Positions 28,085-41,256 of a stretch of DNA of 64,000 bases are shown piece after piece. Each line of letters opens with the position of its first letter. The first letter of the stretch is position 1. The stretch spans positions 175,739,235 to 175,803,234 of the forward strand of contig OW799233.1 of NCBI GenBank assembly GCA_941918925.1, written 5' to 3'. Position numbers and translations under genes: made by a program. Source of the DNA: Phyto melanocephala (lineage: Eukaryota > Arthropoda > Insecta > Diptera > Rhinophoridae). The notes under the pieces are model-generated. The model did no database searches and was not told where the DNA came from. It worked only from the letters and a program-made list of their open reading frames with translations.

Positions 28085-28995
28085 GAACATTAGAAATTCC
28101 AAGCGTTTCACTAAACCAACATAATACACCACAGCGCAGTTCCTTTATATCAACTTTTCAGCAATAATTTCGACATTTATTTTAGAAATATGAAAAAGTT
28201 CCTAGATTTACGTCTTCATTTAAACTCTCTAAACTGAAATTCAAATATCAACATATACATGCATTCTAAATATATAATTTACAAGTGTCCCTATTAAAAG
28301 TGAAATGGAAATCTCAAGCATCGTTTTATTCCTCACACAACACCCATATCAACACTCCCTCAAAAAGTTTCAACACTGCAGCACAGTACCAACAAATACA
28401 ATTCTCTTACTGCGTTGTTTTAGGCACATATCGAACTTTACATTCAACATTAGAAATTCCCGGCGTTTCACTAAACCAACAAAATAATTGAAATTTTCCC
28501 AGTTGTTTATTACACCACAGCACAGTTCTTTATATCAACTATTCACCATTAATTTCGACATTAATTTTAGAAATATGAAAAAGTTCCAAGACTTACGTCT
28601 TTATTGAAACTCTTTTTAACTTAAATTTCAGTATCAACATATACATGCATAATATATAATTTACAAGTAACCCTATTAAAAATTTAAATTGAAATCTTAA
28701 GCATCGTTTTATTCCTCACACAACACCCATGTCAACACTCCCTCAAAAAGTTTCTACACTGCAGCACAGTACCAACAAATACAATTCTCTTACTGCGTTG
28801 TTTTAGGCACATATTATCGAACTTTCAACATTAGAAATTCTTAGCATTTTACTAAACCAACATAATTTTCGAATTTTTCCCCAGTTGTTTTATTACACCA
28901 CAGCGCAGTTCTTTTTATATCAACTTTTCAGCATAAATTTCGACATTTATTTTAGAAATATGAAAAAGTTCCAAGATTTACGTCAACTGTTAAAA
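28085..28995 (+). repeat. ~385-bp tandem repeat, about two and a half copies
   Basis: CACAGCGCAGTTCCTTTATA near 28,131, CACAGCACAGTTCTTTATAT near 28,516 and CACAGCGCAGTTCTTTTTAT near 28,900 are 384-385 bp apart. Around them AACATTAGAAATTCC, TTTCACTAAACCAAC, CTCCCTCAAAAAGTTT, CTTACTGCGTTGTTTTAGGC and GAAATATGAAAAAGTTCC recur in the same order. The first copy lacks part of the unit. No conserved reading frame survives between copies, so this is a noncoding tandem repeat. Confidence 0.9.
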
Positions 28996-31900
28996 ATCAT
29001 AATATCAATTTCAACACAACAAATCTACTTTTGACAACTACTCTAACCCCACATATCATACAGTGTTTCTCAACATTAAGCGTTTAAACAAGTTAAAATC
29101 CACAAATATATCAACAACTTCTACAACAAACATCTTAATTACATAACAAGAAATCAACTATAATTTTCGAAATTTTACAGAACAACATTTGCGAAATAGA
29201 TATAAATAAAAAAGTACAATCATCAAGAAGGAAAGAAAATTTATAAAATTCTTTAAATATAAATCTTAAGAATTCTTATACTGCTATAAAATTCTAATTA
29301 CACAACTACTTCTTAGGAATTGTTCCTTAATTTGTTTGTATAAGCTGCAACAACTATATTAAACATTTAACAACATCTATAACTCGTATTACAATTTCTC
29401 ATTTCACCAAAAAACAAAAAAAAAACTCCCAATTTAATATCGAGGCTAAAAAACTCGATTTACATAACAGCTATAAAAACTCAACACACAACCCTGCTAA
29501 GAAATATCTTCTATAAATTCCTACACATATAATTGATTTAACTACTTAAAATCGTAAGAAAAATAAACTTCAACTTAAGCACACACACTGCAGTCTGGCT
29601 ATCTAAAAAAGGAAAAATATTGTTAAAGTTCCTCTAAACTCTTGGCTTACAATCATAATTTCTCTTGAATACAAATTGTTTAATACTTGTATCAAATGCT
29701 AAAAACAAAATTGTTTTAAATATTGTAAATTAAGGCTCTATCATATAGAATTTTGAATGCGGATTTCCCTACTTATTAAAAAAACATTTTTGTTCATTAA
29801 AATGCTCAATGGGATAGTATTTAAATTAAGTGAGAAGCATGACTAAATAATTTGTCTTCTAGGATAAATATCTTTTCAATCCAAAATCCATCGAAAAGTA
29901 TTATCATTTAAGAATGTTATTCTACAAAAACGGCTTTCGAAGAAGTGAGTAAAAAATTTTTGAATTAAATTTCTTAAAACATTTCTGATGAAACTTCAAT
30001 TTCAGCATCAAAATCGAGTATTAAAATAAAAAAAAAAACCCTTAAGAGCGAATGGTATTAAAACCCTTGAAAAAAGAAGTTTGTGAATTATGAGAAGCTT
30101 TTTAAAAGCCTAATTTTGTAAGTCATATTTTACTTTAATTCCAATAAGCAAACGAGTAAATTCTAAGACATAAACCACTTAAAATAAGCAAGATTTAAAA
30201 AAGTGTTTCTTATCTTTAAGCACGTTACGATGATATCTCTTTAGAAGTGCATGGAATCAAGTAACTTGATATTTTAAATGGTTTCCTTAAAAATTGTCTC
30301 AAAATATATTTAAGTGTTTAAATTAAAAACGAAAGAAATCATCTCAAACCCAATATTTTTTAAAAAAATATCTCGTAAGTAATAATATTACACATTCAAG
30401 TTCAAGAAATATCTCAAATGAAAAATAAATTAAATATCGCAAATATTTCAATGCAATGCCAGCAATAATTCAATAATAAAAATGTTGTAAAAAATATAAT
30501 CCTAGAAATATACAACTGATGTCTTAAAGTGTCTTTGACAAAAAGTCATATATAAAGCCTCTATCAAAAAAACATCAAAAGCTTGCTAAAAGTGAGAATA
30601 AGTTATAAATAAATTTGTGAAAATTATCCCGCTGTCATTCAAGCCAAATCTTTAAAGAATTATAATTCAAATATAAAAAAGTATTGCTAACGAAAAAATT
30701 CATGTAGAAAATCTTGACAAAATGGAGATCCTAAAAATTCTAATCCCAAAGAAAGTGTACAAATCTCTTGAATCAATTGCATACTATGAGCATCAATTTA
30801 ATAATTCATAAGCATTAATAATAAATCTTTGTGATCAAACTGTCTTAAGTGTAATACTAAGAGTCTGCCACAAAAAGCATTGATATTATCCCATTGCGAA
30901 TAAGCTTTATTAAATACGAATATACTAAAAAAGCGCCCTGTTTTCAATTTGAAAAGAATTCCTCACAGTTTTATGAAAGAAGAAAGAATGCCAATCTTCT
31001 AGCAATATACACAAAAGTCACAAGCTTTAAAAGAAAATCTAACGAATTAAAAAAAATTTAATATCTTCAATTAAAATAATGAAATAAAAAGCAAGAATTA
31101 AATCATCTGAATGCGGTTAAAAATATACATATTCAAATATGTTAGGAGCAGTGTCCTGTGGGTTAAATTAAATATTTTTTTAGAAGAATCACCACAAGTT
31201 AAAAAAAAATTACTTAAAACATTAAACCAAACACCTTTAACAGATTTTTCCTTTCATACCGCTAATTGTCTACAAATTATATAAAATCTTCAAAAGAAAG
31301 TGTATGGGCGCCATAAGTTAAAAAAAACAACAACAAAAATTATTGATAATCAATTTCTTGACTTCGAAGTATCCAAGCGTTATTAATGTTTAATTTTCTA
31401 TAAAAATCTCTTAAAAAACGAAGCAAGCTAAAGTTATTGCATAATAAATCTGTACAAATACAAAAAACACTTTAACAACAACATCCAACAGTCGAAAATG
31501 TTTACTGTTTAAAATATAAAACGAGCATTTTGTCAAAAACATATTCTCACTTCACCTTTTTACATGATGTGTATGTACCTTTTGTACATCATAACAAATT
31601 TAATTTAATATTTTATTTAACAAATTTAATTTAATAATTTTTTAACGAATTTAAGTTAACGTTTGTATTTAAAAATTAGTACTAATACTAATTAAAATCA
31701 TTAAATAAAAAAATAAAAAATTGGCAAACTTAATGCCTTCACAACAACTTTAAGAACTACCTCAATAGAGAACCACATCGTTTACACTTAATATAAAACT
31801 GCCATAACATCAAGAAACCCAATTCGAAACAGCTTAATCGAAATTCATCATTTCAACATACCATTAAAAAAATAATGGAAACCTTAGGAGCAGCATAAAT

Positions 31901-33690
31901 CTTCAATCAACATACAAAATTTTTTAATTGATGACATCAAATTGAGACTACAAAAAGAAAAAATTAATTTTAAATTAAAAATTGAATCAAAAAATTTATC
32001 AAGAATTGACACTTTAATAAGAATTTTATACAAACAATATCTAGAGATGACATCAAATTGCTGAGTAGATTTTTGTTAAACTAATATACCACCAGAAGTA
32101 AGTGTTTTAAGTAATTTAACAAGTTTTTTTTATGAATCATTTAACATCATCACTATTAAGAATTTCAACTACAAAATAATATTTGTTACGTGACTTTTTA
32201 AAAAATGAAACCACAAATATATTATTAAAAACTAAGTTATAGGCTTAAAGCTTAATAACACTCAAACACTCAATACATAAAACAAAAGTTTGTAATTGAA
32301 AATGGCACAATGCATTGCACAATTTAAATGAAAGAAACATACCACAACAAAAATAAAACTTAACAACTTAACCATATTGATTCAACAAACTAGATACTCT
32401 AGCAGTAATCGGCAGATAACTAGATATAAATTATCACAACAAAATGTATAATTAAAGCAACCCTAAATTTTTTAAAATTATACCCTTTATATGTCAAATT
32501 ATAAGAAGATTAAGGAGGAAACTTAAAGTCTCCAAAACCTTATCAATATGAAACAACACAGTATTATAAAATGCGCTGCATAAAATAACTCTTCGAACAA
32601 CATAAATAATATCTCTATACATATATAAAGGTCATTAAGTATATTAAGAAATGTTTAATTTATCATCAATTTTATCAATTTACAACATATGCTTACGCTA
32701 CGATTACGTTATCATCTGTTAAAATAAATCCTACGAACTGAAAGAACATCTTCAAAAAAAATATTAAAAATCTGCAATTATAAAATTTTTATATTCCGAG
32801 AAATTAAGTAAACGATATCATCAAACTATATGTCAGCAATTATGTCATGTTTCTCACCTAAATATGCATTAGGAATCGTGTTTTCTTCTTTACAAAATAA
32901 TTTATATGATTTCAACGTTTTATTTATTGCTTTCCTTTATCGTAATAATTTAAACAACAAAATAAATGAAATTTGAAAACGTCACAACTATACTTTAGAA
33001 TTTTTTTTATACATATATCCAGCGAATGAACTAACTAACTACACATATAATAAAATTCTCTATGAGTTATTACCTACTTAAAGTTAAAGAAAAAATCTTG
33101 TGACCCTTTAATCCACATTACGTTCTTAAAAAAGTTTAAAATGCGTCATAATGTCATATAGTTTAAATAAATAAATAAATGCAGAAAGATGCAATTTTTA
33201 AAATAGTTGTACATTCAAAAAGTTATAAGCCCAAAAACGAAGCCACTTGTACCCAATAAATTGAAAATGGTTTTAAGTCTTAACCCTCTCAAATATCAAA
33301 CGCTTATAATTCTTTTTTATTACATAATTTACAGTAATTTTAATTATATCTAACAAAAACTGTTGACCACTAAACAAATTTTATTTTCGAATTATTTTTT
33401 TATATATAGAATTTTTATATGCGAAATTTTAACATTAAATCTCTACAAAATGCTGATAAAATCAATAAGAAAAACCAAACTCAACACACGAATATTTTGA
33501 TTATGAAAATACCATTATATCATGAATTATCATTTAAATTTATTTTTTTTTCAACAATTAAATTAATAAACAAAAAAATATATAAATCCCCAACAAATTT
33601 AATATATTATATAAAAAGAAAATTCCAAAGTCGCCACAATACACTTCCAATAATTTTTGATACAATATAATTATCTGTAAAACATACTCT
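28996..33690. other. Gene-poor, G-poor AT-rich DNA
   Basis: No supported gene is visible. The + strand here is noticeably poor in G and rich in CAAC/ACAAC words in its first kilobase. ACATGATGTGTATGTACC and GTACATCATAAC near 31,562-31,592 make a small imperfect palindrome. The frame at 33,419-33,670 is AT-rich and has no recognisable features. Confidence 0.5.
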
Positions 33691-33699
33691 AAACGTTAT

Positions 33700-35660
33700 T
33701 TTTAAAAAGGCCACAAGTCAAACCCACAAATCACCTTCTTCAACTGAAACAAATTACCATCAAAAAGTCTATTGAGATTTAAAATTTAAAAATCTTCCAC
33801 AACTCAACAGTTAAATTTTTAAGAAAAATTATAAAAATCTTAACCAAAAATTTTAAAATTCGTAAACACAACTCAAACTACGAATTCTGATACCAATAAG
33901 AAATTCCAAAAATACCTTAAAAATTATATTTTCATTTATTTTTTATTTTTTTTTTATTTTTATTTTTATTAATTCTTCATTTACATAACCGAGCCTATAA
34001 GGCCATATACGTTTAATAAAAGCTACTTATTATAAAAAAAATATTTCTATATAGACAATTAATTCGTTTATAACCAAAAAAAAAAAAAAACAATTACTAT
34101 TTCTAAACATTTGAATTACAAAAAATGATTTAAATCTCAAATAAATTTAAATTTAATTCTGAAGCTGTCACACCAATTTTCCAATCGTATTAAATACAAT
34201 TGCGTAAAAAAATCTATATTATAATTAAAAACACCGTTATAATTAAAAACAACACAAATCGAACCCATAATCACCCTCTAAGACAGACACCAATTGTCAT
34301 CAATAAGTCCATTGAGATATTAAATTTTAAAATTTGCCACTACTCGAATTTAAAGTCCATTACAATTAAAAAGACCACGAGTCGAACCCGCAATCACCCT
34401 TTAAGACTGGGTAGAAACAACGCCCACCATCAACGAGTCTATTGATATATGAAGTTTTATTAACCACCATTACTCAACAATTAAAATTATGAAATCCATA
34501 ATGCGGAAAGTACACAATTTGAGTTTTTATAATTTAAAAATAAAAAACAAAATATTTTAATTTAATTTTAACGAAAATTATTTACCTTTCACATTAAGAA
34601 ACACCACCGGTCGAACCCTTAATCATCACATAAGACTAAAATCAGGTCTATTGCGATATGAATCCATCATTATTCAACAATTTAATTTAAAAAGAAGATA
34701 AAGTTAATTTTAAGCACAATTAAAATTACGAATTCTTAATAAAGCGAATATTACCAATAAGATTTTTTTTATAATTTTTTAATATAAAAATTTCAAAGTC
34801 TCCACATCACAATTTTCAAACAATACAAAATTACCTGAAAATTATTATCACCGCATCAGATTTAATGAATTTATAAAATCCACCACTACTCAACAATTGA
34901 ATTTTTAAAAAAGCTGATATAAATTTAAAACACAATTATAATTATCAAATCTATATAATGCGGATAGTACCAATAGAGACTATACAAAATGTTTGCAATT
35001 TCAAAGCCGTCTACAAATGTTCCAACAAAATTTGATTGTTTAATACAATTTTAAATATAAAAAATCATATGCCTTTATACTTTCATAATTAAAGCGATCT
35101 TCAACAATAATATTATTTAGAAAAATGATCTAATACTAAAATAAATATTTTAAGTCGCCTCTTTGCAATTTTTCGACAATACAATTGAATTGATTTTTTT
35201 TAGCGAAGAGAGTAACGAATGTCTTTTATAATTAAAAATACTACGGGTCGAACCTGCAATCACCCTTCAAGAATCAACGAATCTATTAATATATGAAGTC
35301 TAACAAACAACCATCACTCAACAATTATAATTATGAAACCTATAATGCGGAAAATACAAAGTATAAATTTTTTAAAATTTAATACTTAAAAATTAAAAGA
35401 AAAATATTTATAAAATAAGTCGAAGTCATTGCACTAGACATATAGTTACAACTTACTTTCAATAAATTTTTTGAGATTAGAACAAATTATTAACAAATCT
35501 TTGTTGAAGATAAATTATATCGCTGCATAAGAATATTTATAATTTAATACTTTATACATACAATTTAATCCTTAACGAATAGAGAAATGAAAATCGTAAG
35601 CCCTTTATAATTAAAAAGATTACAACTCAAACCCGTTACCACTCCCAGTCTTGCAGAAAA
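33700..35660 (-). repeat. Cluster of degenerate tRNA-like (B-box) repeats
   Basis: On the + strand, TCGAACCC (or TCAAACCC, TCGAACCT) recurs near 33,718, 34,259, 34,382, 34,611, 35,248 and 35,637. Each is preceded by AATTAAAAA and most are followed by AATCACCC and a TCTATTGA block; CTCAACAATT and AATGCGGA blocks come after. Read on the minus strand this gives GGGTTCGA, the core of an RNA polymerase III B box. A module with GAAGAGAGTAACGA lies upstream of copies near 35,203 and recurs near 35,830. This is a repeat family with a tRNA-related head, probably SINE-like. The copies look too degenerate to be tRNA genes. Confidence 0.6.
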
Positions 35661-36060
35661 GTACACGTATTAAACACTGTTGAATTCCAATTGCGATCAA
35701 TTTTTAAACACAAACGAATTTTTTTTTATGCAACCCAAATTTTATTTTAATTTATACCTAAATACTACAATCATAAAAATAATAATATGAAATAAAATGG
35801 GTTAAAAAAATTAAAATTCTAGTTTAACGAAGAGAGTAACGACAAACGTTAACACTTTATAAAATGAGACTAAACATAAACCAACCAGCTTGCTAGAAAA
35901 GCACACTACCAACTAGCCTATTTATTAAAAGGTACCTGTGGCTCCCAAAATATTTTTAATATTCAACGATCATATGTAAGATTCTTCAAACAATTATTTA
36001 ACAACTTTTATTACTCGAAAAAAAAAATGCGAATTAAAACATTAAAAAGAAAGCTTATAT

Positions 36061-36610
36061 TAAACTATAAATATACATCTGATAATTGTCAACAATTACT
36101 ACACGGAAGTTAACTACAAACCAACAGCAACTACTTACTGTCTTCAACTATATTCAAGTACATATACACCAAAATTCTTCACATTAAACAACCAATAACA
36201 ACCGTTCAAAAATTGTTTTTTTTTTTTTAATTTTTTTCTATATAAAATTATAAATTCAGTTTAAATAAAAAGCCATCTTTACAATTGTCAACAATCGCTG
36301 TACGAAATTTATAATACAAAATAACAACAACCTACTATCAGCAACTACATATATTAAAGTCTCTACACTAAACAAATAATCAACTATAGTTCAAATTTTT
36401 TTTTTTTTTTAATTAAAATAATGTGTTTTAAAATATTTTCTCTATAAAATTATGAATTTAGTTTTTACAAAGTCATCTTCATAATTGTCAACAATCACTA
36501 TACGGAACGTAACTACAAAACAACAACTCTGTATTCAACTAATTCAAGTCGTAACAGTCATCTCCACATTCAACAACCAATCAGCAACAGCTTAATGTTT
36601 TTACTATTTT
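36061..36610 (+). repeat. ~200-bp tandem repeat, three diverged copies
   Basis: ATTGTCAACAAT begins at 36,085, 36,284 and 36,484, spacing 199 and 200 bp. Each is followed by CACTATACGGAA-like text, AACTACAAA, CAACAACT and AACAACCAAT-like text, then a long poly-T tract and CTATAAAATTAT. No reading frame is conserved. Confidence 0.85.
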
Positions 36611-37340
36611 TTTTTATATTAATAATTTATTTTAAATTTTTTTTTCTTTTTTATTAAAAAAAAAAAAACATTTTATTTGAAATAATAGAAAAAAAATATA
36701 TTTAAAAAATATTCACTACACTCAAATCTAAATTAACCACCAGCATACATTATCAACTTTGATAAGAATATCTTAAACTTCTAACTTTAACTACAACTTA
36801 ATATACATTTTAAATGCTCAAAATAATAACTAAACATTGGTCTTGCCTTTCAAAATTTAGCTAGAAACAATATAATTTAAATATAAACAAATAACTAGAA
36901 ATGATTCCAATTTAAAATAATTTCTCAAACAAAAGTCCAAGTTAGATCTTCATAAATATAATTTCAAATCTATTTAAAAAAGCTATTTTACCAATTTATC
37001 ATCATAAAATCTTATTTATTAAGAATCGAACCAAACAATAAAACAACAACAACAACAAATTATACCTCGTTTAACACATAATTAAACTATTTTTAAATTT
37101 GAATAAGTATTCACAATAATACATTAAGATGAAAACTAAAATAATGTTCAAACAACGAACAAGAATTTTATTCTGAATTATTTAGATGCGGCAATAATTT
37201 TCAAAAACAAAAAACACGGGAAAAATTTTAATATAAAAATGTACTAAACAAAATGTTTATAATAATCATTTAAAGTATTGCGATTCAAGTTTGAACATTA
37301 TTAATTGAGCAGCAAACAAATTAGCCTGTTGTAACGAAAA
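36611..37340. other. AT-rich spacer
   Basis: Nothing recognisable is visible apart from poly-T and poly-A tracts near 36,605-36,670 and a (CAA)n run near 37,043. Confidence 0.45.
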
Positions 37341-37344
37341 CATA

Positions 37345-37445
37345 TTTTTTTTAATGGGGATCGAACCCGTAACACCAAACCTAAAGTCCTATAACGATAA
37401 TGCGTCTAAACTAAAAGTATTTGAACTACACTTTTAAACCATTTA
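37345..37445 (-). repeat. tRNA-derived SINE-like head with intact B box
   Basis: Read on the minus strand, TTACGGGTTCGATCCCCATT contains GGTTCGATCCC, a perfect match to the pol III B-box consensus GGTTCGANNCC. GGG before and CCC after the TTCGATC loop can pair as a T-arm. Upstream come GACGCATTATCG and TTATAGGACTTTAGG, which resemble the D-arm/anticodon-arm part of tRNA-derived SINEs. There is no complete acceptor stem, so I do not call a functional tRNA. Confidence 0.5.
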
Positions 37446-39616
37446 AAGTTAATTTTTAACTAAATATTTTAATTTAATAATTTGGGGAAAAACTAAAGAA
37501 TGACAGATACAAATAATCTGAAGTTATATGAACCCATCATACAAAACCTAGTTTATACTAAATAAATTTCTCTGTTGGAAAGGTTTTAAAATATTTTTAG
37601 TCATAACTACGCCGTTTTAATTACAAATTCTATTTTAATTCAACTAAATAAGAAACATAAACGTATAAAAGATTGTAGCGGGAATTGAAACTAAAACCCT
37701 CTGATGAGGCCTTTACATAAAAAAAAATTTTTTTTTTTTTTTTTTAATAATATACAATTTAATTTAAAATAATTGGCCTTAAAGGCATTCTTTGTTTTGA
37801 TATTAAAAAATAAATAAAATAAGATTAAAAATAAGGATGTACAAAAAAATATTGCGGTGCCATTAAAGCATAAATTAAAGACTAGAAATGGATACGAAAT
37901 ATATTAAGCGTTATTCCGTATAAGTATGACAAAAATATGATGTTGTAAAAACCCAGCCGCTAATTAAAAGATGTAAGTAAGGGCTTTTAAAGCAGTCCTT
38001 TATATTTAAATGGGTAACCATATAAAATTTCAAGAATTTTGATAAAAAAAAAGTTTAAGAAAATTTAAAGAAAAATGAATAACGATATGAGTTAATAAAA
38101 AGAAAATAGTTCAACTAAATTTTTTTTTAATATATGAGAGATAAAAGTTTACTAGTTTTTTTTTTGTAATTTTTCGCAACAATACAATCAAGAAATCGTC
38201 GAAGAATGTTAGATTTATTTCGTAAAATATCCTTAAAAGTTTCGTTTTGATTTTATTATTAAAAATTTATGTAAAAACTAAATATACCTAAAATTGGTAA
38301 CACAGTCCTTATAACGTTATAAGAGTTAATAAGAGAATAAGAGAGTTAAAAAGCGTTTTAATGTCTTCGAACAATTACTTTCAATTGAAATATTTTTTTG
38401 TAATACGTATCATAAGAAGGACTACGAGGTCTTGAATCATCAAACGTGTATAATATATTTTAAATAACTAAAAGCAGGTTTTAACCTAAAAAAGCCATTT
38501 CTTTTAAAGAAAAACCACACGAAGTCTATGTTTAATTAAAATACTCGTATTAAATAAAACTAAAAACCTAAAAGTACAAAAATGTGTCCATTATATTATA
38601 AATAATATATAGGAATGTATCAGGAATGAAAGCTTAAATGATACTTTATATAACATATAAATAAAAACATTAACGATTTTATAATTTTTTTTTTAAATAT
38701 ACTGAAAAAAATGCTTGATTTAAAATAATTTTTATTATAAAAATATTTTTTTAAGGGCTCAATTCCGTCCTTCCTACAGTAATAAATATAAAAAATGTAC
38801 TTTATCCTTTTTGTATGCTAAATTGCATATATTTTCTGTTCATGTTTTATTTATTTATATTCTTTGATTTGGTGTTGGGTATTATGTTTTGTTTATAAAA
38901 AATATGGCGCATAAGCAGCTTCTAAATTAATATATTATAGTTGGTAATTTAATGAGAAAAAAAAACTAAAGCATTACAAAAATGTATGTAGCATGTGTAA
39001 AAGTTCTAAAAAGAGCACGTTAAACAATTTTTATAAAAAAAAGTTTATTTTTTTTAACAAATTCTTATTTTCTTTAGATTTAATATTTTTGGTTAATACA
39101 TATTTTAATGTTAAAGCAAAATTAATTATAATGTCAATGTAAAATTAATAAAATATTTAAGGAAGTAATTCCGCAGAGTAATTGCGTTTTATAACCTCAT
39201 CCACTCAAGTAAAATATTATATTTGTTAGTTCCACTTAACTTTTAAATTTTTTCATAATTTATTTTTTTTATAAAATTTTGTTTTCCCTCTTAATTTCAA
39301 TACTTCTTTTTCTTCTTTAACCCAAACTTAGGTTTTTCAATATTTCAACATTTCTTTTCATTCTATAAATTCAAATTTATATACCATCACGTCCACCACC
39401 CTTTTTCCATTCTGTCTTTATTTAAATGTAATGTCTAAACAGTCCTTGCTTTTTATTAAGCATACAGATCAGTTACCTTTGTTTCAGTCCCAATTTCGAA
39501 TTTCTATGTTTAATGCATTAAACCTTTTTTTAAGTTTCAAGGGTGAGGTTTGCCTTTTAAATGTCTTTTTTTTGAGCATAAAATAAATAAAAATCTTTAG
39601 AAACACGTACTACTAA
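37446..39616. other. AT-rich spacer upstream of the coding-like patch
   Basis: Mostly AT-rich DNA without recognisable elements. Around 39,280-39,500 the + strand is pyrimidine-rich (TTCTTTTTCTTCTTTAACCC), which could be intronic or promoter-proximal, but nothing decides this. CACGTACTACTAAATAGTAGTA at 39,605-39,626 includes a small palindrome (TACTACTAAATAGTAGTA). Confidence 0.45.
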
Positions 39617-40325
39617 ATAGTAGTACAAATAATAAACCTCACCCGCCAAATATTTTTAAAAAAGAGATCGAATATTTGTTTCAAACTTCAAATCGCAAAG
39701 AGAGATTTGAATCAACGTCGTCAACCACATAAACAATCCATAAAGAAAACGGCAACGGAAAACTTGGCTCGTTCGATATATGGCATCAAACATCAACTGG
39801 TTAATAATCTTGGCTTAGATCCGAGCAGCAGTAAATTGTGTGCAAGAAACTACAAAAAGACTTGAAGCTTGGATTTCGTTTCTCCAAGAGGTTCTTACCT
39901 GGAATGTATGAGAAGATTTATAAAATATCATAATGGCCTCAATATTAAAGGTAGGAATGATGATACCGAGTATTTAGAAATACATAGTGAAAACAAACAT
40001 GGGTCAATTATATTGGTAGTTATTGAAACCATCCGTGGACTTAACCAGTTACATAAAAAAGGTATGACATACAAATGGCAACCAACATCTAGCAGCTGTC
40101 AATTTTATGTTGACAACGTTACTAAAGTTGGATTGCTAAATCATATGTATGTATATAATCGGCCCATTATCACAGATTTTCCTTTTATAAATGTTCAACA
40201 TGTAAAAAAGCTTAATCTGTGATCACACATATTTTTACCAAAAAATTTTTTTTTTACTAAAATTAAAAAAAAAACTTGATTTTTTTATTATTTACTTTCA
40301 GTATTCTTCCAGAAGCGCCTGGTGA
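39617..40325 (+). pseudogene. Unrecognised coding-like patch with an in-frame stop
   Basis: I do not recognise this protein. One frame runs from 39,617 for 82 codons to a TGA at 39,863-39,865 and continues in the same frame for 118 codons to a TGA at 40,220. The first part is basic and includes DLNQRRQPHK and NNLGLDPSSSK. The second includes YLECMRRF, GRNDDTEYLEIHSE and SSSCQFYVDN. Codon use and base composition stand out from the ~80% AT surroundings. After the internal stop a shifted frame reads DLKLGFRFSKRFLPGMYEKI for about 22 codons, so a lost base in the AAAAAG run is an alternative to a point stop. A plausible last intron (40,202-40,301; GTAAAA to TTTCAG) would extend the product by YSSRSAW to a stop at 40,323-40,325. 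I favour a decayed gene or retrocopy fragment; stop readthrough or a missed intron remain possible. Confidence 0.45.
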
Positions 40326-40499
40326 TTCATAAAGTTCAACAAAAACAACACACAAGTGAAATTTTTAAACGTACCAGTAAAACAGAATTCTTCCTGGAAA
40401 AGATCACTTCATGTTGAAGAATCAAATGTATTTTATAAATTGATTAAAAAATATTAAATTTAAGTTCATATGTATGTAGTTTGTACAAATACCCCAAAA

Positions 40500-40900
40500 T
40501 TATTATTATATATTTATATATATTTTTTGTGTTTTTATTTTTTCATATTTAATTTTTTTTTGTAGTTTTATATTTTCTTCTACATATTTTTTATATAAAT
40601 TTTTTATGTATTTTTTTTTTTTATTTATTTTTTTTTTATATATTTTTCATTCGTCTTTATATATTTTTATTTCTTTTTTTAATTTATTTTTTGTTCTTTT
40701 TTATATATTTTTATTATTTTTTTATATTTTTATTCTTTTTTTATATTTCTATTCTTTTTTTTTTATTTTTTTGTTTATTTTTTTGTTTATTTTTTTTGTT
40801 ATTTTTTTATTTTATTTTTTGTTATTTTTTTATTTTTTTTTTGTTTTTTTTATGTTTTTCTATTTTTTATCTCTATATTTTATTTTATTGTTAAATTTAA
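40500..40900 (+). repeat. Poly-T/TATTTTTT low-complexity tract
   Basis: About 400 bp consist almost only of T with scattered A and G (TATTTTTTTATTTTT-type units). The long phenylalanine/isoleucine-rich frames across it are artefacts of this composition. Confidence 0.9.
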
Positions 40901-41256
40901 CAATATTATTACAGTGCTGTGTTTGATAAAAGGTTTTAACTTTTGACTTGCTATTGTAATGAAAGGAGACATCCTTTTTATCCCCTTACCCTCTTCTTTT
41001 TCTGCTTACGTTTTAATTTAAGTTTCTTTTTGTTGAACTTTTTGTTTTAAACTAACATTTTTAGGTTTGAGTTCATTTTTTAAATATTCTCTTTTATAAA
41101 CATTATTTTTTATAGTAACCTTTTTTGGCCATATGTAGCTTGTCATTTCGTATGTAATTTTTACAGTTTACTTAAAAACTGATTGAAATTAATTAGACAA
41201 TTTCATAACAATTGATTTAAAAACGAACGCTTTCCATCGCATACCAAGGTTTCAAT

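Noticed and set aside
37345..37445. A functional tRNA gene on the minus strand
   Set aside because: The T-arm/B box is good, but no acceptor stem pairing or standard D-arm spacing could be traced.
40606..40926. Long Phe/Ile-rich open frames resembling membrane proteins
   Set aside because: They lie wholly in a poly-T tract in several frames at once; composition alone explains them.
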